Shown: positions 1 through 5,362 of the stretch, in pieces
Layout: every line of letters begins with the position of its first letter
How positions within the stretch are numbered: position 1 is the first letter of the stretch
Source: Planctomycetia bacterium
GTDB taxonomy: Bacteria; Planctomycetota; Planctomycetia; Pirellulales; UBA1268
Direction of reading: 5' to 3'
Assembly: GCA_009926295.1 (NCBI GenBank)
Contig: RFPF01000191.1
Span: forward strand, 1 to 6,012
Length of the DNA stretch: 6,012 nt
Notes under the pieces: model-generated
What the model was told of the DNA's origin: nothing
Database searches by the model: none
Seen by the model: the letters and a program-made list of their open reading frames with translations, nothing else
Made by a program: the position numbers and the translations under genes

Positions 1-1291
1 GCGTGAAGCCCTGTTCGAGGAGCCGTTCGACGAGCGGGGTGCGCTGGACGAACTCGCCCCCCTCGAGCGTGCCTCGCAGCTTCTCGAAGAGCGCGTCGGA
101 CCGACGGCTCTCCACCGCCTCCGCCGAGGGCAGCTGCTCGCGGCGGATCTTCGACTTCGTGAACCGCTCGATCGACTGCAGCTTGTAGATGCCCGCGCCC
201 GACACGAGCGTGATCGCGCGGCCCTTGCGGCCCGCCCGGCCCGTGCGACCGATGCGGTGCACGTAGTCCTCCGCGTCGTAGGGGAGGTCGTAGTTCACCA
301 CGAGTTCCAGGTCGTTGACGTCGATGCCGCGGGCCGCCACGTCGGTCGCGACGAGGAACGCGAAGGCCGCCTTCTTGAAGGCGTTCATGACCCGGGTCCG
401 CTGGGCCTGGGCCATCCCGCCGTGAAGCCGGTCGGCGGAGCAGCCGCGGGCGACGAGGGCGTCGGCCAACTCCTCGACCATGTGCTGGGTGTTGCAGAAG
501 ATCACGCCGCTCTTCACGTCGTGAAAGTCGATGAGCCGCGCGAGGGCGTCGAATTTCGCGTGGTGCCGCACCTCGTAATACACCTGCTCCACGAGCGGTG
601 GCCCGGCCACCACCTTCTGGGCGATCTTCACCGTGCGGGCGTCGCGGGAGTGGGCCCGGACGAGCGCCTGGATCGGGGGTGAGATGGTGGCGGAGAAAAA
701 CACCGTCTGTCGCTCCGGCGGTGCCGCGGCGAGGATCTTCTCGATGTCCTCGCGGAATCCCATGTCGAGCATGCGATCGGCCTCGTCGAGGACGAGCGTG
801 CGGACGTGGGAAAGGTCGAGCGTCTGGCGGGCGAGATGATCGGTGAGCCGGCCCGGCGTGCCGACCACGATGTGCGCGCCGCGGGCAAGTTCGGCGAACT
901 GTCGCTCGTACGACGCCCCGCCGTAGATCGGGACGGAACGCACTCCCCTCCTGAACGCGGCGAGCTTGTGGACCTCGTCGGCCACCTGGGTCGCGAGTTC
1001 ACGGGTGGGCACGAGGATCAGCGCCTGCGTGCGGTGCGCCGATGGATCGATCCGTTCTATCGTCGGGATGCAAAACGCCGCCGTCTTCCCTGATCCCGTT
1101 TCCGACTGCCCGACCACGTCGTGCCCGCCGAGGATGAGCGGGATGGCGCTCGACTGGATCGGCGAGGTTTCCTCGAACCCGAGTTTCTCGACCGCCTTGA
1201 GCACCTCGGCCGAGAGGCCGAGGGACGCAAAGGGAACGTGGCCGGGGCGGGCGGCGACATCGGCCGGCCGGGAGGAATCGGATTTGGTCAC
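1..1291 (-). CDS. DEAD-box ATP-dependent RNA helicase (3' end outside window)
   Basis: ATP-dependent RNA unwinding enzyme, cytoplasmic, of the kind that acts in ribosome assembly, RNA decay and cold adaptation. 430 codons are visible and the reading frame stays open to the left edge, so the C-terminus is missing. All core motifs are seen: Q-motif region with PIQ at 45-47, Walker A SETGSGKT (63-70, Ser in place of the usual Ala), PTRELA (95-100), TPGR (145-148), DEAD (169-172), SAT (200-202), IIFCNT-like VIFCNT (263-268), ARGIDV (320-325) and HRIGRTGRAG (345-354). The stretch after 370 resembles the linker of DeaD/CshA-type helicases, so an accessory RNA-binding domain may follow outside the window; this is inference. 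The start is GTG at 1291-1289: the frame matches helicase sequence from there, no in-frame ATG lies before the core, and it overlaps the upstream stop by 4 nt (GTGA). A GAAAGG (1309-1304), 12 nt upstream, could serve as a distant ribosome site. The exact subfamily (DeaD, RhlE, CshA) is not settled. Confidence 0.96.
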   Translation of the reverse strand, partial: MTKSDSSRPADVAARPGHVPFASLGLSAEVLKAVEKLGFEETSPIQSSAIPLILGGHDVVGQSETGSGKTAAFCIPTIERIDPSAHRTQALILVPTRELATQVADEVHKLAAFRRGVRSVPIYGGASYERQFAELARGAHIVVGTPGRLTDHLARQTLDLSHVRTLVLDEADRMLDMGFREDIEKILAAAPPERQTVFFSATISPPIQALVRAHSRDARTVKIAQKVVAGPPLVEQVYYEVRHHAKFDALARLIDFHDVKSGVIFCNTQHMVEELADALVARGCSADRLHGGMAQAQRTRVMNAFKKAAFAFLVATDVAARGIDVNDLELVVNYDLPYDAEDYVHRIGRTGRAGRKGRAITLVSGAGIYKLQSIERFTKSKIRREQLPSAEAVESRRSDALFEKLRGTLEGGEFVQRTPLVERLLEQGFT

Positions 1292-2244
1292 GGTGCGTCG
1301 TCGCCTTTCAGTGAGAGCCTCTCGGTCGAGAACCGGTTCCAGAGCACGTCGAGCCGCCTGCCGATGGCATTCGCATCGCCGACGACGAGCCAGTAGCGGT
1401 AGCGGAGCGCGGCGTGGGGGCCGAGGGCGACCGTCTCGATCGGGGCGACGTGCACGCAGGGCCCCGCCGAGGGATCGGGCGAGTCGCCCTGGCCATGCGG
1501 GCCGAAGTTCCACGGGCCCGTGGAAGCGGGGCTGAAGATGGCGATGCCCTGGCCCGCCGCGTCGAAGCAGGCCATCGCCTTGCGGGGCGGGTCGGCCCGG
1601 CCCCAGGGCGGCCCCGGCGGCTGCGACTCCTCCCGCCACGTGCCATCGCCGAGGTAGCTCTTGATGCTCGAGAACGACCGCGTGAAATAGCATGCCGGGA
1701 GCTCCTGGTGGCGGGGCACGGCGGGGCCCCAACGGTCGTTCTCCGTGCGCCGCGACTCGAACTCGCACCGCACGACCACCACGTTCGGCATCCCGGGCTC
1801 GAAGCTCGTCCACTGCCGCATCACGGCGGCGGCCTCCTCATTCGGCATGTCCCAGAGCTTGGGGACGGTCTCGCTCGCGATGCGGCCGGACGTCTTCTCG
1901 AGCTTCGTCACCCGCGCCCAGCTGCCGACGCCACCCCCCTGGATCGGGTTCCACGTCCACGGGCTCCAGGCCTCGTGCTGCCCGTCGGGCTTTCGGTCGA
2001 GCGATTTGCCGGCGTAGTACGACTGCTGGATGAGGCGGCCGGGGTCGGCGATGTTCACGGCGTTGCGCGGGGAGCCGCGCCACGAGAGCCACGTGATCGC
2101 CGCACCCTTCTCGCGATCGACGCCGATCCTCACCGTGCCGTTGTCGATGGCCTCGACGTCGGCCACCGCAGGCGCGGCGCGGAGGCCGGCGCAGGCCAGC
2201 ACCGTCACGACCGCGACGAGTTTCCGATGGCGGTGAAGTCCCAT
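1288..2244 (-). CDS. Exported protein of unknown function
   Basis: 318 residues, family not recognised. The N-terminus has a textbook signal peptide: basic HRHRK (4-8), hydrophobic core (about 9-20) and a likely cleavage after AVA at 28, so the mature protein starts DVEAIDNG and acts outside the cytoplasm. The next segment (NGTVRIGVDREKGAAITWLS region, residues 35-54) looks like the opening strand pair of galactose-mutarotase-like beta-sandwich proteins, followed by a distinctive NIADPGRLIQQSYYAG (64-79) and a Trp-rich patch WSPWTWNP (93-100). These suggest a carbohydrate-related beta protein, but this is inference with no catalytic residues identified. Only three Cys remain in the presumed mature chain (160, 185, 226) plus C263. 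The ATG at 2244 is the only start that keeps the signal peptide. It sits directly after the U-tract of the tmRNA terminator with no free ribosome-binding site, and the gene's stop overlaps the GTG start of the helicase, implying co-translation of the two. Confidence 0.85.
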   Translation of the reverse strand: MGLHRHRKLVAVVTVLACAGLRAAPAVADVEAIDNGTVRIGVDREKGAAITWLSWRGSPRNAVNIADPGRLIQQSYYAGKSLDRKPDGQHEAWSPWTWNPIQGGGVGSWARVTKLEKTSGRIASETVPKLWDMPNEEAAAVMRQWTSFEPGMPNVVVVRCEFESRRTENDRWGPAVPRHQELPACYFTRSFSSIKSYLGDGTWREESQPPGPPWGRADPPRKAMACFDAAGQGIAIFSPASTGPWNFGPHGQGDSPDPSAGPCVHVAPIETVALGPHAALRYRYWLVVGDANAIGRRLDVLWNRFSTERLSLKGDDAP

Positions 2245-2281
2245 AAAAAACGACCGCCGGGCCAGTCGCGGCCCGGCGGTC
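2245..2281 (-). terminator. Intrinsic terminator of ssrA
   Basis: A perfect 12-bp inverted repeat (arms 2252-2263 and 2270-2281, GACCGCCGGGCC / GGCCCGGCGGTC) with a 6-nt loop is followed, on the minus strand, by G and then six T (2250-2245). This is a canonical rho-independent terminator, starting 10 nt beyond the tmRNA 3' end. On the plus strand the A-run precedes the hairpin, so it works only in the minus direction. The last T is adjacent to the ATG of the exported-protein gene, and the only purine-rich stretch before that ATG (GGCGG) is buried in the hairpin arm. Confidence 0.92.
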
Positions 2282-2291
2282 TTCGAGGCAG

Positions 2292-2646
2292 TGGAGGCGA
2301 GGGGAGTCGAACCCCTGTCCCGTGATGTTTCAGCGCAAACGTCTACGTGCGTATCCGGTCGATTTGGGTCTCGCCCGCGCGTCCCCGGCCGGCAGGGTGC
2401 GTCGCGAACCAGCCCGGAACGTTTTTAGCCCCGGCCGTACCAGGCGGTGAACCGGGGCGAGTCGGATTTGGCGACCGATTGGGAGGCCCTTCCGACTGGG
2501 GCCATCGCTCGGGGTTGCTTAGTTAAGCAGCCAGAGAGAAACGAGCTTCGGCAATTGAAGCTTGGTCGACTTTTAACGTGGCCAGCCGACCAACCACGGC
2601 ACGCAATCTGAACCTCTTGCCATCCGGTCGAAACCGGTACGCCCCC
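2292..2646 (-). ncRNA. ssrA: tmRNA (transfer-messenger RNA), one-piece
   Basis: Rescues stalled ribosomes together with SmpB and tags the unfinished protein for proteolysis. The tRNA-like half is complete: 5' acceptor strand GGGGGCG (2646-2640) pairs with 3' CGCCTCC (2299-2293, one G-U), followed by discriminator A at 2292. The T-arm is AGGGG / CCCCT (2316-2312 / 2304-2300) closing the loop TTCGACT, and the 5' D-region carries the tmRNA hallmark GGTTTCGACCGG. The bases after the discriminator are CTG, so CCA is not encoded and must be added. A candidate pseudoknot 1 precedes the message: CGTGG (2598-2594) with CCACG (2581-2577), crossing TTGGTCG (2593-2587) with CGACCAA (2568-2562). GC-rich pairings such as GCCCCGG / CCGGGGC after the tag fit the later pseudoknots. 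Length 355 nt is normal. No permutation into two pieces is seen. Confidence 0.95.
2523..2552 (-). other. ssrA: tmRNA proteolysis-tag reading frame (AEARFSLAA, stop TAA)
   Basis: Nine codons plus stop inside the tmRNA: GCC GAA GCT CGT TTC TCT CTG GCT GCT TAA, encoding AEARFSLAA. With the alanine carried by charged tmRNA the added tag would be A-AEARFSLAA. The C-terminal LAA is the ClpXP-type degron end found in most bacterial tags. The resume codon GCC lies 9 nt after the candidate pseudoknot 1, and an A occupies position -4, as in the E. coli molecule. An in-frame earlier resume codon (the GAC or GCT codons upstream) would lengthen the tag but lacks the usual spacing. Confidence 0.88.
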
Positions 2647-2654
2647 GTGTTTTC

Positions 2655-2668
2655 GGTCGTTTGCGACC
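2655..2668 (-). other. Small hairpin in the ssrA leader
   Basis: GGTCG CAAA CGACC on the minus strand, a perfect 5-bp stem with a 4-nt loop, ends 8 nt before the mature tmRNA 5' end at 2646. It would lie in the 5' leader removed by RNase P. Its role, if any, is unknown. Confidence 0.35.
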
Positions 2669-2728
2669 ATGCGGCCCGACGCCCCGGAGCCAACGCGGCA
2701 CCGGCCGAAAGCGTCCACCGACTTTTCC

Positions 2729-2734
2729 ATTGTA
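2729..2734 (-). promoter_or_regulatory. Possible -10 element for ssrA
   Basis: TACAAT on the minus strand (2734-2729) matches the sigma-70 -10 consensus at five of six positions and would give a leader of roughly 75 nt before the mature tmRNA. No convincing -35 box is present at 16-18 nt spacing, and no better -10 lies closer to 2646, so this is a weak call made from the hexamer alone. Confidence 0.28.
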
Positions 2735-2883
2735 GGAAACTTCACGGGGTGTATCGGTCGTGGCGGTGTCGGAGCTGAATTTCCGCCGTCCGAGGCACCC
2801 CGGGGCCCCGCCCGACACTTGCCCGCGCGGGATACTTGGGTGATTCCCGTCGGCCCCGCCGCCCCGCCACACCTCCTCCGAGT

Positions 2884-2913
2884 TTGACGCCCCAACCATG
2901 GCCTTCGTACGCT
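2884..2913 (+). promoter_or_regulatory. Possible sigma-70 promoter for the DUF1573 gene
   Basis: TTGACG (2884-2889) matches the -35 consensus at five of six positions; 18 bases on is TACGCT (2908-2913), a poor -10. Transcription would begin near 2920, downstream of the ATG at 2898, and leave a leader of about 68 nt before the preferred start at 2988. Weak evidence, offered because it agrees with the start chosen from the signal peptide. Confidence 0.28.
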
Positions 2914-2987
2914 TTCCATCGCCGTTCTTCGCCCAGTCGTATCCGCGCTTCTCCACGGCCGCCCCTGCGGCCCGAGGTGTCGTGACC

Positions 2988-4061
2988 ATGGTCGCCTCCC
3001 GCCCGGCCGCACGCATCGTCGGCTCCGTCGTGGTCGCACTGGCTTCGGCCCTCGTGGCGGGTGCCGCCGATGCATCGGATTGGGCGCAGAAGATGTTCTC
3101 CGCGACGAGTCACAACTTCGGAACCGTCGCGAAGGGTTCGAAGACCGAGTTCCGGTTCACGTTCCGCAACCTCTACAAGGAGGATCTGCACGTGGTCGGC
3201 GTGCGGACCAGCTGCGGCTGCACGTCGCCCGAGGTCACCAAGCGCGACCTCAAGACGCACGAGACTGCCGACGTCGTCGCCAAGTTCAACACGCGGACCT
3301 TCCTCGGCCAGCACGGTGCCACGCTCACCGTGACGTTCGACAAGCCCTTCTTCGCGGAGGTTCAGCTGCGGGTGGCGGGCAACATCCGGGGTGACGTCAC
3401 CTTCGACCCGCCCTTCGTCGACCTCGGCAACGTCGATCTCGGCAAGGGGGCTTCGCGGGACGTCCGCGTCACGCACATCGGCTCCGCACCGTGGGAGATC
3501 AAGGACGTGCGCAGCGTCAACCCGAACTTCGAGGTCCACCTCTCGAAGCCCCTGCACACCGGCAGCCAGTCCGTCTACGACCTCAACCTGAAGCTCAAGC
3601 CCGACACCCCGGCCGGGTACGTCAAGGGGCAGCTGATCCTCGTGACGAACGACCAGAAGGCGGCCCAGATTCCCATGGATGTCGAGGGCCGCGTCGTGGC
3701 CGAGGTCACGGTGAGCCCGCAGCTGCTGGCGCTGGGGGCCGTGCAGCCTGGGCGCTCGGTCACGAAGAACGTCGTCGTGCGGGCGAACCGGCCATTCTGC
3801 GTGACGGGCGTGACCTGCTCCGACGCGTGCCTCTCCTGCCCCACGAAGGACACGCCCGCCACCGTGCACATCCTGCCGGTCACGTTTCAGGCCGGGGACG
3901 CCACCGGCAAGATCGAACGACTGCTCAAGATCTCCACCGATCTCGGCGAGGGTGCCGTGCCGAGCGTGACGGTGCAGGCGACCGTCGAGGCGGTGGCCGA
4001 GCCGCAGGCGAGCGCCGCGCTTGCGCCCGCCGCAGTGGGCCAGGCGGCGACCACGCCGTAG
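2988..4061 (+). CDS. Exported DUF1573 (Ig-like repeat) protein
   Basis: 357 residues from the preferred ATG at 2988. The start is chosen because a signal peptide begins exactly there (ASRPAAR, then a hydrophobic stretch about 9-26, likely cleavage after ADA near 29) and because GAGG (2974-2977) lies 10 nt upstream; the longer 387-residue form from ATG 2898 would bury the signal. The mature chain shows about three beta-rich repeats (roughly 37-130, 131-236, 237-335). The first has the family signature: FSATSHNFGTV, then RNLYKEDLHVVGVRTSCGCT with SCGCT at 75-79. The second starts DVTFDPPFVDLGNV. The third starts VTVSPQLLALGAV and carries an added cysteine cluster C271, C277, C281, C284 (CX5CX3CX2C). 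The C-terminal 25 residues are Ala/Pro-rich and probably disordered. DUF1573 proteins are numerous in planctomycetes and Bacteroidetes; their biochemical function is unknown, and an extracytoplasmic or envelope role is inferred from export and Ig-like folds. It is transcribed alone, convergent with prpC. Confidence 0.9.
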   Translation: MVASRPAARIVGSVVVALASALVAGAADASDWAQKMFSATSHNFGTVAKGSKTEFRFTFRNLYKEDLHVVGVRTSCGCTSPEVTKRDLKTHETADVVAKFNTRTFLGQHGATLTVTFDKPFFAEVQLRVAGNIRGDVTFDPPFVDLGNVDLGKGASRDVRVTHIGSAPWEIKDVRSVNPNFEVHLSKPLHTGSQSVYDLNLKLKPDTPAGYVKGQLILVTNDQKAAQIPMDVEGRVVAEVTVSPQLLALGAVQPGRSVTKNVVVRANRPFCVTGVTCSDACLSCPTKDTPATVHILPVTFQAGDATGKIERLLKISTDLGEGAVPSVTVQATVEAVAEPQASAALAPAAVGQAATTP

Positions 4062-4201
4062 CGTAGGACAATCTCCAGCCTGTCTTGCAGTCGCCGGCTC
4101 GGGGGCGGCAAAAGTCGCCGCTTCGCCATCTTTCAGATTGTCGCGTGGGCCGCGGCGGCCCAAGGCTCCTCGAGCGTTCGCCGATCCCCTCGCCTCGCCG
4201 C
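4062..4201. other. Convergent spacer with nested inverted repeats
   Basis: The gap between the 3' ends of the DUF1573 gene and prpC. An 8-bp inverted repeat GACAATCT (4067-4074) / AGATTGTC (4135-4142) encloses a smaller stem GCGGC / GCCGC with loop AAAAGTC, and is followed by a 7-bp stem TGGGCCG / CGGCCCA (loop CGG) at about 4146-4162. No T-run follows any of these on either strand, so none is a standard intrinsic terminator. They may act as a bidirectional transcript end or 3' stabiliser, which is inference. Confidence 0.4.
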
Positions 4202-5353
4202 TCAGCGTGCGACGATCGGCACGTAGTCGCGGGCAGCGGGGCCGCAGTAGAGCGAGAGCGGGCGGATCAGGCGGTTGTCGCCGATCTGCTCGATGATGTG
4301 CGCCGTCCAGCCGCTCATCCGCGCCACGACGAAGATCGGCGTGAACACCGCCACGGGCAGCCCCAGGGCGTGGTACACGCGGGCCGCGGGCCAGTCGAGG
4401 TTGGGCCTGAGGCCCTTGCGGTCGAGCATCATCGCCTCGATCCGGTCGGCGAGGTCCTCCAGCGGTTCGGCAGGGGTGCCACGGGCCATCTCCCGGCACA
4501 TCCCGCCGAGCAGTTTCGCGCGCACGTCGCCGTTCTTGTAGACGCGGTGCCCGAACCCCATCACGACCCGCTTCGCGGCGAACTGTTGCTCCAGCCAGGC
4601 CACGGCGCGGTCGGCTGAGCCGATCGCGGAGAGCACCTCCAGCACCTGCTCGTTGGCCCCGCCGTGGAGCGGGCCCTTGAGCGCTCCGATCGCACCCACC
4701 ACGCCGGAGTGCATGTCGGAGCCGGTGGAGACGATCGTGCGGGCAGTGAACGTCGACGCATTGAACTCGTGTTCCGCGTAGAGCACGAGCGTCGTGCCGA
4801 AGATGGCAGCCTGTTCGGCCGACGGATCGCGGCCCGTGAGCCGCTCGAGGAGGGCCCGTGCCACGGGGCCCTCCGGCCACGGGCCCACGGGGCGTCCGGC
4901 CGCGAGATCCATCCATGCCGCCAGCAGGGCGGGCACCTGGCCGAGGAGCCGCTCGGCCTGGGCGATGAGCGCGTCGTGGGTGCCCGGCACCCGGTCGCGT
5001 GCGACCTGTCCGAGCGCGCTCACGCCCGTACGCAGGGCGTCCATCGGCGATGCCGACGGGCAGGCCGCCGCGAGCTGCGCGAGACAATCGATGACCGCTG
5101 AATCCAGTTCCCGGGCCCCCGTGGCGATCCGGGCCGCGAACGCGTGGCGCTGCGTCGCCGTGGGGAGCTCGCCGTGCAGCAGCAGGTATGCGACCTCCTC
5201 GAAGTCGCCGGCCCGGGCGAGCGGCTCGATGGAATAGCCCCGGTAGCGGAGATCACCATCCAGCGAGCAGATCGCGGTGCGGCCGGCCACCACGCCGGCG
5301 AGGCCTCGCGCGAAGGATTCGGCGGAGCACGAGGGTGACGTCGAGTCGGTCAT
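4202..5353 (-). CDS. prpC: Citrate synthase family, probable 2-methylcitrate synthase
   Basis: Condenses an acyl-CoA with oxaloacetate. 383 residues, the short hexamer/dimer-type length shared by PrpC and many bacterial citrate synthases. Family landmarks are in order: GLAGVVAGRTAICSLDG (17-33), LRYRGYSIEPLA (35-46), AEHEFNASTF (193-202), GPLHGGANE (227-235), GFGHRVYKNGDVRA (266-279), RMSGWTAHIIEQ (345-356) and RLIRPLSLY (361-369). The three catalytic residues of the family are present: H230, H269 and D276. The usual DPR at the last site reads DVR here. Sequence alone does not separate citrate from methylcitrate synthase; the assignment rests on the gene lying 9 bp downstream of prpB. The start is ATG 5353, with GAGGA (5364-5360) overlapping the prpB stop and 6 nt away, so translation is probably coupled. 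No prpD follows; the gene ends at a convergent spacer. Confidence 0.9.
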   Translation of the reverse strand: MTDSTSPSCSAESFARGLAGVVAGRTAICSLDGDLRYRGYSIEPLARAGDFEEVAYLLLHGELPTATQRHAFAARIATGARELDSAVIDCLAQLAAACPSASPMDALRTGVSALGQVARDRVPGTHDALIAQAERLLGQVPALLAAWMDLAAGRPVGPWPEGPVARALLERLTGRDPSAEQAAIFGTTLVLYAEHEFNASTFTARTIVSTGSDMHSGVVGAIGALKGPLHGGANEQVLEVLSAIGSADRAVAWLEQQFAAKRVVMGFGHRVYKNGDVRAKLLGGMCREMARGTPAEPLEDLADRIEAMMLDRKGLRPNLDWPAARVYHALGLPVAVFTPIFVVARMSGWTAHIIEQIGDNRLIRPLSLYCGPAARDYVPIVAR

Positions 5354-5362
5354 GGCACGTCC

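Larger units (their letters stand above)
2647..2987. other. Divergent intergenic spacer between ssrA and the DUF1573 gene
   Basis: About 340 bases without a supported gene. It should hold the promoters for both flanking divergent genes. Besides the leader hairpin and possible promoter elements listed separately, I see two short GC palindromes, CGGGGCCCCG (2801-2810) and CCCGCGCGGG (2822-2831), which are not distinctive in DNA this GC-rich. The plus-strand frame of the DUF1573 gene stays open back to an ATG at 2898, but the translated stretch 2898-2987 resembles no signal peptide or domain and is judged 5' leader. Confidence 0.6.

Noticed and set aside
1414..2325. 303-codon plus-strand open frame opposite the exported-protein gene
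   Set aside because: Low-complexity Arg/Pro/His-rich translation; the opposite strand has a signal peptide, coupling and protein-like composition, and this frame runs into the tmRNA gene.
2297..2330. Apparent 3' half of an ordinary tRNA (T-arm and acceptor strand)
   Set aside because: The partner acceptor strand lies over 300 nt away with GGTTTCGACCGG beside it and a tag frame between, so this is the tRNA-like domain of tmRNA.
2801..2831. GC palindromes CGGGGCCCCG and CCCGCGCGGG as operators
   Set aside because: Too short and too GC-biased to stand out from background in this DNA, with no linked promoter.
2425..3075. Minus-strand frames (216 and 147 codons) across the tmRNA
   Set aside because: The region is explained by a complete tmRNA with acceptor, T-arm, pseudoknot and tag; the frames have no recognisable protein features.
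2742..5087. 781-codon minus-strand open frame spanning the spacer, antisense of the DUF1573 gene and part of prpC
   Set aside because: Its translation is Arg/Gly/Ala/Pro-rich with no domain, and it overlaps two well-supported genes in other frames; long stop-free shadows are expected at this GC content.
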